From: Cryptomeria japonica
Lineage: Eukaryota; Streptophyta; Pinopsida; Cupressales; Cupressaceae
Reading direction: 5' to 3'
Length of the DNA: 64,000 nt
NCBI RefSeq assembly: GCF_030272615.1
Contig: NC_081412.1
Span: 345,643,870-345,707,869 of the forward strand
Shown here: positions 37,828 through 50,154 of the stretch, one piece after another
Numbering within the stretch: position 1 is the first letter of the stretch
How the letters are laid out: each line of letters opens with the position of its first letter
Notes under the pieces: generated by a model
Database searches by the model: none
What the model was told of the DNA's origin: nothing
What the model saw: only the letters and a program-made list of their open reading frames with translations
Made by a program: the position numbers and the translations under genes

Positions 37828-38696
37828 TTTAGCATATTGGGTTATAGGGTCTATGGTTATTGTATAAGGTCAAGGATTTAGCATATTTGGTCATACGATC
37901 TAGGGTATTTGTTATAGGTTTGAAATGGTTTAATTTTTATGGTTGTGGCTATCAAACTATAGGGTATAGAGTATAGATTATAGGGTATAGAGTAGAAATT
38001 TATCAAAGGTTAAAAAATTTCAATGGAAGTCATTTGGCTAGCACCAAATATGTTGCACTAAAAAACGGTTATATGGGACCCTTGACCCGTGATCCAAGCC
38101 CACATTCTCTCATTTTGTCTTCTTTCTGCACATGATCAGACAAAAAAACGCTTTTTGCATGGTGTTGATATTTTATGCAAGGTTATTTTATACATTCCAT
38201 TAGCTCTCCACCACCTTTTTTTTCATTTGGCAACGTCAAAGAGGAAGAACATAGTTTTTTTTATCAAATTTGAATAATTGAGGTAATATTTTCTTGTTTT
38301 TAGAATTCAAATACTTATTAAGTGTTATTTTGTTTAAATGTTAGAATAAAAGTGTGAGTCAAAATTGATTATAATCCTATTAGATTTACATTAGATTTAC
38401 ATTAGATTTAACAATGCATTTGAAGGATGTTGCATAAGAAAATTATTTGTTTAATGGTTTAAAACAAAATTTGCAATTTAATACATCCTTTTTAAGATCT
38501 TATGAAATAATTTAAAAAAGGAATACATGAAATAATTTCAATTTCATATATCCATTTTAACATATGCATAATTAGGACAATCATATATGCATTAGGAATG
38601 TCCTAACATAATTAGGACAATCATATATCCATTAGGACTGCCCCTTACGCCTCTTGAAATCTCTTTTATGTGCATGTACATGTAGAAATCATCATC

Positions 38697-41600
38697 ATGC
38701 CGAGGAAACAACCAAAAAATGTAACACTAGAAGAGCGTGAAGCTAAGAATGCAAAAAAAAAGAGAAGGAATGAAGAAACTTCATGAAGAAAGGAAATTGA
38801 ATACCATAGAAGAAGAGGTTCCAATTGAAGAGGAACATGAAATATCCATCCAATCTAAGAGAGAGACAAAATTGGCCACACAAAGGCAATGGATGCAAAA
38901 CCTTCATGCAATGAGACAATTGAATCCCGAGGTTGAGAGCATGTCTACCACAATTCAAGTTGAAGGCACCCCATCTCTTACATCTCAAGTTGAAGGCACA
39001 CCATCTCTTATTGGCACACCGTTGGTGTCTACAACATCTCATATTGAATGCACTCCCTCTATGACATTTGACGTTGCAAGTACTTCACGACTGACATCAA
39101 GTATTGGAGCTACACCATCTTTTACACCTCAATTTCAAGGTATGTCATCATTTTCATCTCTGGTTGAAGGTATGCCACCTATCCCTAATGTTGTTGACAT
39201 TCCTAATCTTGAGGTAACTCAAAGTTTGAGAACACCTCCTACAGTTTTGCATAGAAATCCTAAGTATTTGATTGATATTGATGCTAATGTTTTGAAACCA
39301 ATGGTTGACAAGATTCTGAAGCGACTTGTCAAAGACATGCTAACTGGATATGGAAAATATTTTTTGAGCCTTTAAATAAGACAGGAAGATGTCAACTATT
39401 TGTTGAAATGATGAGAAATCTGAAATTTAGGCCCATAATGAAGATTCTTGGGCTAAGAACATCGATTGAATCAAGCGACAAATCTATTGTGAAGAATCTG
39501 ATGAATGCATATGATAATGTTGGTTCTAACTCACGCACAAAAGATAGTAATGCCACACGACGTGTCATTACATCAACAATTGTAAGCACTCAAACTAAGA
39601 AATCTCGCCTCCTTAGAAATACAAGTAAACAATTGAAGATAAGTAGACAAACTCTAATGAGAGCTATGGGAAGGCGACAAAGAGCAGAGGATCCATATAA
39701 CAATGAGTTATGGGCATTTTCCGATAGATTACCACTAAAAGATAAAGCAATTGTTGAAGCCTTGAGATCCCTAATTGAATATTTTTGGAAGAATAACACA
39801 AGGGACTCTCCAAATCAAAGAGATGTTGTAAGAAGGAGGATTGGTAGTAAAATCCGTGATCCACATCTGAAACATTTTTTGGATATGACTCAAACACAAT
39901 TTTTTGCCAAGTTTCAACGTATGTATCCTCAAATTAAAATTAGTCAAAGATTCTTTGAAATGGTAAAGCCTTTCTATGTCAAAATAAATCACACACGCAC
40001 AACTTGTTGTAGAGTACATATTGAATTTTCTAACCATTATGATGTTTATCAACACATATGTATAGATTTGCATGCTAACAATGTTTTGCAGGAATGCAAC
40101 ATAAATGGTCCACCAACATCTTCAAGGGAATTCATATCTAGCATCTTATGTGAAAGAGTAGATGGTCAAGTATATTACAATAAGTGTTGCTTGGATGGCA
40201 CATGTGTTGATTGTGGTGGATTGCGACATTTACAAATTTGTCAACATGTGGATATTGGACAAGAAATTGGTAATGAATTAGTAGAGTTTGGAAAATATAA
40301 GACAGTGGCCTACATGCTAAAAGATGGAAAAGAAGCAAAAAGGTGTGAATTGGTTAGTGAGAAGATTCTAGTTTATTAGTTTATGGGCATCTTTCATGAG
40401 AATATAGTGTATGAGTATGCAAGGCATAACCATCGAGCTCGTTGGTTGGACTCACAATTTAATTATGCAAGGACACATTTCCACTTCATACAATCATTTC
40501 AATTGTTGACTTTGCAGAGAAATACACACTACAACCACAGAACGAGGTGCAATCACAATATTACAACTCCACACAAGTTGCTATATTTGTGCATATAGCA
40601 TTCATTCATGCACATGATAGTATGGAAGAGGATAGGAAGATATTGAGGGAGTATCATTTTTACATCAGTGATGATCGCTCACACTCTACAGAGTTTGTGC
40701 AAGGTTGTTTCCAGATATTCTACGATGATTTGGCTAGCCGAGGCATATCATTCTGTCAACATATCATATGGTCAGATAATTGTGCATCGCAATTTAAGAA
40801 CTCTCGGATGTTTTATTGGTTGAGTGGGATGCATAAGTTGACTGCTATTCAACATATGTGGAATTTCTCTGAGGCTGGGCATGGAAAAGGGGAGCATGAT
40901 GGTGCAGGAGCATGTATTAAAAGAGCTTTACCATGAGAAGAGTTAAAGTACAAAGGGAATGCAAACTTGAAAGATGCAAAATCAATTGTTTAGTGATGCA
41001 ATGGTACAATTGGTCCAGGTAATCAAGGTAAGTCTTCAGTTCACAGATTTTTTTGGTTGGTAGATGATACTAACATTGCAAAATTAGAAGATTGTTGTAC
41101 ATTGGCAGGATCGAGTGAGCTACACTCTTTCACAAGCTCTAATGCAGGTTCATGGACTATCCATACACAGCAGATGGCATGTTATTGATATTCATGTAGA
41201 TATGGTGCCTATAATGAGTGTGAGTCAAAGGAGTGGGTGGACGAATGGTGTATGAAGCCTCTAATCCCACTTGAGATATATCGACCTCCGAGTGCACTAC
41301 AACTAACACAGATGGAAGCATAAGTTGACTTTGACCATGTGTCAGATTTAGTCCAACCAGGTAAATTATTCGCATGCAATTTTTTGTACTTTAATATTTT
41401 ACCTTAGTTGTTTGCTAAATTCTTCTCACTTTATCATTGTAGGGAATGTTTATGCAGTAATTGCAGCTGAAGACAATGAAGAAGGAACAAATTATTACCT
41501 GTGTCGTTGTGTGGACGCAAAAAAGAAATTGGATGGCTCTGTGGTAGATGGAGAAAATATTGAGTACCCTACAGAATCAATAGTTGTTACTGGTACATGG

Positions 41601-41828
41601 CTTAGAAGGTACCCAGTGAAGAAGTCTAACTTGTGGTTGTTCGAGGACTTCGATACACATAAGAAGATTCTTCATTATTCTAACCTTGTTGTAGCTTCAA
41701 ATGTTCATTTGATCAGATATGGGGGTAGACCACTAAACAAGAACCTATGGAAGGTTCGTGAGTCTGACCATGAGGCCATACTAGACACGATAAAGAGTAG
41801 AGAAGATCCAGATGGTTCATTGGATTAA
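38697..41828 (+). pseudogene. transposase-like gene of the 14.7-kb element
   Basis: The likely start is ATG 38697 (MPRKQPKNVTLEEREAKN). A run of nine A at 38752-38760 shifts the frame; the sense continues to about 39350 with repeated VEGTPSL-type 10-residue units, then shifts again to the 324-codon frame at 39408. A TAG at 40377-40379 interrupts. A further shift near 40500 leads to DFAEKYTLQPQNEVQSQYY, YISDDRSHSTEF, a WSDNCASQFK motif (Asp at about 40775) and a HGKGEHDGAGACIKRAL motif (about 40880-40930). Asp and Glu/Asp in these two motifs fit a DDE-type catalytic core, and the set recurs in uncharacterised eukaryotic transposase-like proteins. A Cys cluster (about 40180-40240) could bind zinc. 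After stops near 40936 the last exon (41443-41828) encodes GNVYAVIAAEDNEEGTNYY onward. It is disabled by at least three shifts and several stops. Confidence 0.7.
41361..41442 (+). other. 82-bp intron in the transposase-like gene
   Basis: Donor ccag/gtaaat and acceptor ttgtag/ggaatg. Removing it joins SDLVQP to GNVYAVIA in frame. The short, T-rich intron is typical of plants. Confidence 0.75.
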
Positions 41829-42039
41829 ATGTAAATGTAAAAAATTGTAATATCAATCTTATTTGGATATATGTACATGACTTGTATTTTTTACTACTGG
41901 AGGCATTGTAATGTAAAAAATTATGTTTTTGTCTTAGTGATTTTATGTTTAATAATGTCCTTTTGGACCATTAGAGATCACATGGGATCATTTTGTGAAG
42001 TTTTAGGCTAATATGGTAAAAGATGTAAAAATTGCTCAT

Positions 42040-44925
42040 TTGTTGTCAATCACTCAAAGTGTGAAAAATTGTCAAAATTTAGCATCGTTTTTCTTGATGT
42101 TAGTGACATGTAAGAACAATTTGTCTGATACTGCGGGATCGTGTTATGGCACTCTAAAAAATCCTCTCTCGGTTTAGGTAGACTAGGATCCAATTGCTCG
42201 TGGTGACACTTTCTCGGTTGCGACAAAAAGCATCAGATGGGTTCAATGAAAAGTTGCACAATGCCCCATCTTTCAATCCGCTCATTGCGGCACCAAAAAT
42301 CAACTCGTATGCGTCGGGGTGGCTGGGTTTATGCTAGGAATGCCTTCTTTTTTCTCTCCAACTCGTTCGATCGTTGCGGGCCACACCCTGGTAGCGAAAT
42401 CGCCTAAGTGCTCAAGTTGCTCAAAGTTGTCAATATTCAGCATCACGTTTCTCGGCGCCCGTTAATCATAAGAATGAGTCGTCTGATCCTACAGGGTCAT
42501 GTTATGCCACTCTAAAAGCACCTCTCTCAGTTTTGGTAGACTCGGATCCAGTTGCTCGTGACGACACTTTCTCGGTTGCGACAAAAAATGTCAGATGGGT
42601 TCAATGAAAAGTTGCACAATGCCCCATCTTTCAATCCACTCATCACAACACCGAACTGTTAGCTCATACATGTCGAGGTGGCCAGGTTTACACTAGGAAT
42701 GCCTTCTTTTTGCTCTCCAACTCGCTCGATCGTTGTGGGCCACACCCTGGCAGCGAAATCTCCTAAGTGCTCAAGTTGCTCAAAGTTGTCAATATTTAGC
42801 ATCGTGTTTGTCGGCACTCATTAATCATAAGAATGAGTTGTCTGATCCTATGGGGTCATGTTATGGCACTCTAAAAAATTGTCTCTCAGTTTCAGTAGAC
42901 TCGGATCCAGTTGCTCGTGGTGACACTTTCTCGGTTGCGACAAAAAGCGTCAAATGAGTTCAATGAAAAGTTGCACAATGCCCCATCTTTCAATCCGCTC
43001 GTCGTGGCACCAAACCGTTAGCTTGTACGCGTCGAGGTGGTCGGGTTTACGCTAGGAATGCCTTCTTTTTTCTCTCCAACTCACTTGATCGTTGCGGGCC
43101 ACACCCTGGCAGTGAAATCGCCTAAGTGCTCAAGTTGCTCAAAGTTGTCAATATTCGGCATCACGTTTCTCGGCGCCTGTTAATTATAAGAATGAGTCGT
43201 CTGATCCTACGGGGTCATGTTATGTCAGTCTAAAAAATCCTCTCTCATTTTTGGTAGACTCGGATCTAGTTGCTCGTGGCAACACTTTCTCGGTTGTGAC
43301 AAAAAGCGTCAGATGGGTTCAATGAAAAGTTGCACAATGGCCCATCTTTCAATCCGCTTGTCGTGACACTGAACCGTTAGCTCGTACGCATCGGGGTGGT
43401 TGGGTTTACACTAGGAATGCCTTCTTTTTTCTCTCCAACTTGTCCGATCATTGCGGGCCACACCCTAGTAGCGAAATCGCCTAAGTGCTCAAGTTGCTCA
43501 AAGTTGTCAATATTCGACATCACATTTCTTGGTGCCCGTTAATCATAAGAATGAGTCATCTGATCCTACGGGGTCATGTTATGGCACTCTATAAAAGACT
43601 CTTTCGGTTTCAGTAGACTCGGATCTAGTTGCTTGTGGCGACACTTTCTCGGTTGCGACAAAAAGCATCAGATGAGTTCAATGAAAAGTTGCACAATGCC
43701 CCATCTTTCAATCCACTCGTTGCGGCACCGAACCGTCAGCTCGTATGCATCGGGGTGGCTAGTTTTACACTAGGGATGCCTTCTTTTTGCTCTCCAACTC
43801 GCCCCATTGTTGCAAGCCACACCCTGGCAGCGAAATCGCCTAAGTGCTCAAGTTGCTCAAAGTTGTCAATATTCGGCATCGCGTTTCTCGGTGCCTATTA
43901 ATTATAAGAACAAGTCGTCTGATCCTACGGGGTTGTATTATGACACTCTAAAAGATCCTCTCTCGGTTTCGGTAGACTCGGATCCAGTTGCTTGCGGCGA
44001 CACTTTCTCGGTTGCGACAAAAAACGTCAGATGAGTTCAATGAAAAGTTGCACAATGCCCCATCTTTCAATCCGCTCGTCGCGACACCAAACCGTCACCT
44101 CGTACGCGTCAAGGTGGTCGGGTTTATGCTAGGAATGCCTTCTTTTTTCTCTCCAACTCGCCCGATCATTGCAGGCCACACCCTAGGAGCGAAATCGCCT
44201 AAGTGCTCAAGTTGCTCAAAGTTGTCAATATTCGGCATCACGTTTCTCAGTACCCGTTAATCATAAGAATGAGTTGTCTGATCCTATGGGGTCGTGTTAT
44301 GGCACTCTAAAAAAGACTTTCTCGGTTTCGATAGACTCGAATCTAGTTGCTCATGGCGACACTTTCTCGGTTGCGACAAAAAGCGTCAGATGAGTTCAAC
44401 GAAAAGTTGCACAATGCCCCATCTTTCAATCCGCTCGTCACGGCACCAAACTGTCAGCTCGTACGCGTCAGGGTGGTTGGGTTTACGCTAGGAATGCCTT
44501 ATTTTTTCTTTCCAACTCAGTCAATCATTGCGGGCCACACCCTGGCAGCGAAATCGCCTAAGTGCTCAAGTTGTTCAAAGTTATCAATATTCGGCATTGC
44601 GTTTCTCGGTGCCAGTTAATCATAAGAACGAGCCGTCTAATCCTACAGGGTCGTGTTATGGCACTCTAAAAAAGGCTCTCTCAATTTTGGTAGACTTGGA
44701 TCCAGTTGCTCGTGGCGACACTTTCTTGGTTGCGACAAAAAGCGTCAGATGAGTTCAATGAAAAGTTGCACAATGCCCCATCTTTCAATCCGCTCGTCGC
44801 GGCACCGAACTATCAAGTCGTACACGTCGGGGTGGCCGGTTTTACGTTAGGAATGCCTTCATTTTGCTCTCCAACTCGCCCGATCGTTGCGGGCCACACC
44901 CTAGCAGTGAAATCGCGTAAGTGCA
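42040..44925 (+). repeat. satellite B: eight 359-bp units
   Basis: The landmark gttgcgaca recurs at 42217, 42575, 42934, 43293, 43652, 44011, 44370 and 44729, i.e. at 358 then 359-bp steps. The first unit is more diverged and starts near 42040; the last stops at about 44925. Differences among units are largely CG to TG or CA. Open frames of 65-90 codons repeated once per unit in two registers reflect the shared sequence and show no coding bias. Confidence 0.95.
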
Positions 44926-45259
44926 TGCATTAGATGAATATAAGTTTATGGGCTATGCAATTTTTTTAGAATGGGTATTGGTACAATGGTGTCTTACATT
45001 GTCTAATTTTGGTTCTTTCCATGTTTCCTTTATATAGTCTTATTTCGACTATAACTATTGAATTTGTGTTGATCTCCATAAGCTTGTGTCTTGGATTACA
45101 AACACATATTTAGGTTCTAAGCTTAAGTAACAATAAACTTTGTGCAATTATTCATTTAATCATTTGTACTACAATTATGGATAACCATGATAAATGATTT
45201 GCATTAACGAAAAAGCTACAAATCCATGCAACATTGTATATCATTAAAACTATCAAATA

Positions 45260-45590
45260 TATCCAATACAAACAAAAAGGCTTGCCAAAAGCCATATGGA
45301 CATAGAATTTCACGTATTCATAAAACAAAACATATGTTCAAAATTGCTATAAAGGCATACAACATAATATCCAATAAAGTCAAATAGGGGCTTGCCAAAA
45401 GCAATATGGACATAGAATGTCACATATTCGTAATACAAAACATATGTTCAAATTTTCCATATAGGCATACAATATGGTATCCAATAAAGTCAAATAGGAG
45501 CTTGCCAAAAGCCATATGGAGATAGAATGTCACATATTCGTAATACAAAACATATGTTCAAAATTGTCATATAGGCATACAACATAGGAC
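45260..45590 (+). repeat. three 110-bp tandem units
   Basis: gcttgccaaaagc occurs at 45280, 45390 and 45500. The units also share atggacatagaatgtcacat and aaaacatatgttcaaa. They lie just 3' of the leftward gene. Confidence 0.9.
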
Positions 45591-45645
45591 CCTATTCTAT
45601 TCATTTCCCTCTAGGGGAAGGAAACAAATCACGAGATATCTTTGC

Positions 45646-47635
45646 CTATCGAGGGGATGGAGATGTATATGATGCAGGTGTCTTTCGAGTACGTTCACTC
45701 GACCTCCTCTCCAAACTTTTTTGTAACTCCACCTGATACAATGAAAAGAATCATGTTAGCATATACAAAAATTGAATTTAGAATGACGTATAATAGAATA
45801 GTCACTTACCGCATACAAATAATCATGATGTTCATCCACAACAGGTGCACGTTCATGATCTGGAGTGACAAACCCCTCCTGTAAGCATCACAATATAAAT
45901 TAAACTAAATACAAGTGTCGTTAAAATTTTCAATAACATATTATTAAGATAACAAATGCAATGCTAAATTTACAAATATGTCTCATACTTTTGTTAAAGC
46001 AGTTGAACTTGCTACTGCTGCAGCAACACCGTGCTCCATTGACGCGCGGACAGCAGGAGGAGTTTTGATCTCAACATCTGAAAATTAAACAAAGTATATT
46101 GATTAATCGCCAAAACTATCTATATCATTTAATAACAACATTAAAGATTTACCTGGGTGCAAGATTGTCGATGAAATACACTGCGAGGTGTTGATGTTGA
46201 AGCTCTAGCATCAAACTATTTGACATCCAAAATGAGTAATTAGAAAATCATTCACATAAGGTTCAACTATCTACATATAACAATTATATTTCTTCACTCG
46301 TTGTATACCTGTGGAGTCGACGAAGTTGTGAAAAAGGGTGCTGCAGGAATGTTGCTAGTATTGTGAACACTTTGACCTTGATTTTTTATCATAATAATTT
46401 ACTAATTTAGATATATTCTCAAATTTACATATAAGATTTAATAAAAAGAATGAAATGAACTTGTAATGAAATTCACCTGGGTATCAATACCAAATGTTTT
46501 GTTCAGCAAGGATTCTGTCATGACAATGTTCTATGTAGCAAACTCCGCTCGTGCACGTGTATTCTCAGAACTATTAGGATCATAAGTGCAAAGAGAACTA
46601 CAAGATCAACAAAAATGAGTTGGAACTTGATGCCTAGAAGAATCACCATCATCACTCGCATCACCCTCTACTAGAGGCCTAGCATACTATATAAGGGTCT
46701 GAGTGAGTGAGCTAATCGAGTCTAGAGTTTTGACCTCAATACTCTCCTTCACAATGGAAGAAATAATAACATGCTCCACCATAGGTCTGGCCAAGGGTCT
46801 TGGTGGGAGATTTGGGTCAAGCTGTGCACCCTCTCTATCATGCGAGGAACCCCCACCTCTACCTTGGAAATCTAGAAAATCAAAATAGTTTGGGATCTCA
46901 TTAAGGACAAACTCACAGTATAGTTTTCTCAAAAAGTATTGGGGTACCTCATGATTATTGCATGGGGGCTGATCAAATACCATCCACCACCTATCCCAAA
47001 AATTGTTCTTAATCCCTTCATGATGACACCAATGATTAGGGAATCTCCTACATCCAAGGTGTAAAGGTTGATTTGTTCGGGGGTTCGTAAAAAGAGCACA
47101 CAAGTCAAATTTATTAATTTTCTTTTTCTTCACTGCCGCATATGATAATTTGTCAGTATAAAATTGCTTTTGTTCTTCCTTCTTATGGGACTAAAAATTT
47201 ATTTGCCCACTCACAGATTGTATGTGAGATATAATAGATTGTAAAGAACTGGCAAGGTTTGTCCTATGGGATTTTGTTCCAGTGGGATCTTTTAGCCTTG
47301 TGATTAAATCTTCAAGCTCTCTTTGGCTATTTTCCATTTGACCTAATAGGTTTTCCTGTGTACCTATGGGATGTCTAGGGATTGTAGGAGGTTCTTGATG
47401 TGCTTCTTCTTCAATATGGTCTTCACGAGGAGGTGATTGATGCGCTTCTTCTTCAATATGGTCTTCATGAGGAGGTGATTGAGTGTTTTCAACATTTTCT
47501 TGTCTAATCTCATTTCCTGATAATGAAAATAAATTTAAATCAATAAACCTAGTTTAATCTTCAAATTAATAAAAAAATGACAATAAGAAAATAAAAATAC
47601 ATACCTCTTCGAGCTCTTCGATGGCGTGGCGCCAT
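45646..47635 (-). pseudogene. multi-exon hypothetical gene, second gene of the 14.7-kb element
   Basis: Exons inferred from GT-AG sites and coding sense, 5' to 3': 47635-47605 (MAPRHRRARR), 47516-46477, 46376-46309, 46215-46153, 46077-45989, 45878-45810, 45732-45646 (ends SPSPR, TAG). Donors gtatgt, gtaaat, gtatga and gtaagt are canonical. Exon 2 has two SPPxEDHIEEEAHQ repeats, then LSYAAVKKKKINKFDLCALF and a Trp/Cys/His-rich segment (HLGCRRFPNHWCHHEG, NNFWDRWWMVFDQPP) that could fold as a nucleic-acid-binding domain. No family is recognised. In-frame stops in exon 2 (after INF, after TQTLI and further on) and an exon 4/5 phase that does not fit indicate a pseudogene or misread boundaries. 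The gene begins 300 bp inside the right terminus, with the long palindrome in its 5' flank. Confidence 0.6.
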
Positions 47636-47780
47636 TTTGATGAGAGATGGACAACTTAGTGCCCAATATCAAGATTTTACAAAGGGCGAGTGCAAGAAAA
47701 TGGCACCCAAAATCACCAAAACGCGGGTTTGGGAATGCAGAATGCATCCAAAATGCAGACATGGGTTTTTTTTAAGTTTT

Positions 47781-47878
47781 AAATGCTCATAATGTGCACG
47801 CCTTATAAGGCACGCGCACTATAGGGTGCGCGCCCTATAGTGCGCGTGCCTTATAAGGCGTGCGCCTTATGAGCATTT
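47781..47878. repeat. right subterminal palindrome, 49-bp arms, no loop
   Basis: A 98-bp near-perfect palindrome centred between 47829 and 47830 with about three mispaired positions. It is built of ttataaggcrygcgc words. It lies between the right TIR and the start of the leftward gene. Confidence 0.95.
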
Positions 47879-47904
47879 TTCATTTTTTTTGAAGTGCGAC
47901 ACCT

Positions 47905-47934
47905 TTTTGGTACCACAACTTCGTGAATATACCC
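47905..47934 (-). repeat. right terminal inverted repeat
   Basis: On the minus strand it begins gggtatattcacgaagttgt and continues ggtaccaaaa. On the plus strand it is followed by catt. Confidence 0.75.
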
Positions 47935-47938
47935 CATT

Positions 47939-48862
47939 CATGTAACTCTAATCTCGGATGTTGTGATCATGATTTCTTTGATCACTTATCAGAAGTGCTA
48001 CGCATTCAGTTGAGGTGTTACAAACAGTGAGATCAACTAGCCACCACATGTTTGATGATGCTTCAGTCAGCTCGACATCTTTCATGGTATTGCAATCCCT
48101 GTCCAAATTTTGGGTTCCTTTCTTACAGATCACAGTTGTTGAGTTATTTTGGCTACCTGACCTGGGCATAGCTGGCCATGCAAGTTGGTGAAACAATTAG
48201 TTTTATTTTTCATTGTTTTATCTCTTCACTCTATTAATATTTCTTATTTATATTTATCATATATGCAGCATCCATGCCTCTCATTTCCATGTTTCCCGAG
48301 GACGATCAACCCTTTGAGTTGGGGAGAGGTCTCCCATCCTTATTACCTATCTTTTCACCCATTATTTCACTTTGGATTGAATAAATTGAAATCTTCAAAG
48401 AAAACTATAATACTGAGAAGTAAAAACATCAAGCTTGTTATGAAGAGATGGTGAAAAATAATTGAAAGTAAAACTATGAGGTTTTCTATGAAGAGGGATT
48501 GATGAAAAATATGATGAGGTATAACAGACAAGGGTAAAGAAGAAGGCCAAAGCTATCAATCCAAAAGGCTACCATTCAAACCAAGCACCTCTTGATCATA
48601 ATGATTGCACGAGGACATGCAATATGCTGAGTTGGGAGGAATGATGAGAGCAGATTATGTCTCATTTAATGCCATATTTTATGCCTTTTCATATGCCTTT
48701 ATATCTATTTCCATATTCCATTTCCAATGTCATTTTACCATATTATGTTGCATTTGATTCAATATAAATAAGCAATATTTAATTTAGTTATTAGATAAAA
48801 TATGTGAATAAATGAATATGATTGTATTTATACAACATGATTGTGAGTTGCAGAAAATTGTG
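47939..48862. other. no recognisable gene
   Basis: Sequence flanking the 14.7-kb element. Nothing supported. Confidence 0.5.
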
Positions 48863-49500
48863 AGTTTGAATCAGCATGAGAACTCGTAAATGGATATTGC
48901 TATTTGTTGTCTATTTTTATTCATTGTTATAACAAAATAGCTTGAGATTGCATAACTCTCTTTTAGTCGCCACCTCAACATTGTCAGTCATTTCCTATTT
49001 CTTAGCTACGGGTGTAACAAAGTTGTTTTTAATATATGCCTAGAAAATAAATTTTTACACAAACTATTCACATGAAGTTTGTTAGTTGTAAACCCAAACA
49101 AATTAGCTATTATTGTACATAGCTATTATAGCTTGCGGTTGTATATATATCAGCTTTAACACATATTATGGAAGGCAAAATATACTGTATGCAGATTTAT
49201 GAAGATATGTATAAAACTGTATTGTTCAGAAATTCAACATTGTTGTTATGAGTTGATCTTAGAAGCTAATTATTTTTCTTCAACTGACAACTAGGAGGAA
49301 GGGTGCCCACTCAATTTTTGCACAATTCTGTCACTTGAATAGAATAGAGCAGACCCTGTTGTCAGTTTTATTTCAATTTGCAATAGATTTTATTTTCTAG
49401 TTGCATTTCATCATTGTTTGCAATACTTGTGCAAATGACCATGACATCTTTCGCAAGTTTAAGTCCCGAATTGACATGTATAGACCAAACTGAAATTCAT
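48863..49500 (+). repeat. dispersed repeat, copy B (partner at 10517-11419)
   Basis: Same order of shared words as copy A, with several internal deletions. Ends at tagaccaaactgaaattca. Confidence 0.8.
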
Positions 49501-50150
49501 CATAAAGCATTAAATCTTTCGTATTCTTTGCCCTAGTGTTGGCCTATCACCTGTACTAATGTATCCCTTTGCCCATTTTTCAGAATCTCGAGACCTCATT
49601 TGCTATTTTTCCCAAACCGAATCCATTTGTAATTTATTCAGTTAATTACTTACATAGTGTAAAATTCACCAAAGTGGCCTTCTATTGAACTTAATATTTC
49701 GCATCCTTTTGACTCCCATACCAAACCAATGGGCCCTCGCAATTCTCCATGCTACAATGAACTCCTGTGTAAGTTTTAAAGGTCTCATCACTTCATCTAA
49801 TATTTTCCCAAGTCAATTATGTTTGCAAATTGTTCAGATCTGCACAATGCAATGCACATAAACTTTCGGAAAGGCCAACGTTGGGAATTTATTTCTCAAC
49901 TCCTGTTGATCATCATAAGAAACCATTCTGCAAACACTTTTATGTCACCTTCATATGCATGACTAACAGTTTTCATGGACATTGGACATCATCTGGTATC
50001 TTTTCACAGCTTCAACTTTTCGTGGTTCGAATTGTTTTCAGAGCAGTATTTGGACGAAGCAGCTTCGGTGGCCAATTTCGACAGTCAATATTAAAACCTT
50101 ATAATTCATATATCATCGCCATATCGCAGAAAACAGTGGGTTAAACCCTA
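49501..50150. other. no recognisable gene
   Basis: One 104-codon frame (49830-50144) without recognisable features. Nothing else. Confidence 0.4.
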
Positions 50151-50154
50151 GGTT

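Larger units (their letters stand above)
33257..47934 (+). mobile_element. 14.7-kb TIR-bounded DNA transposon with two convergent genes and three satellite arrays
   Basis: The ends 33257-33286 and 47905-47934 are inverted copies matching at 27 of 30 positions, flanked on both sides by catt (33253-33256 and 47935-47938). Each end has a long GC-rich palindrome nearby (34158-34251 and 47781-47878). Inside, a transposase-like gene runs rightward (38697-41828) and a spliced gene runs leftward (45646-47635), starting only 300 bp from the right end, as expected for a gene belonging to the element. A smaller ggggggccacaa dyad lies at 33469-33537. Tandem arrays occupy 34532-37827, 42040-44925 and 45260-45590, nearly half the length. 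Both genes carry disablements, so this copy is probably immobile. The superfamily is not assigned. Confidence 0.75.

Noticed and set aside
43576-44933. Repeated 65-90-codon frames that look like a tandem gene family
   Set aside because: They follow the 359-bp satellite step exactly, occur in two registers, and differences lie mainly at CG sites rather than at codon third positions.
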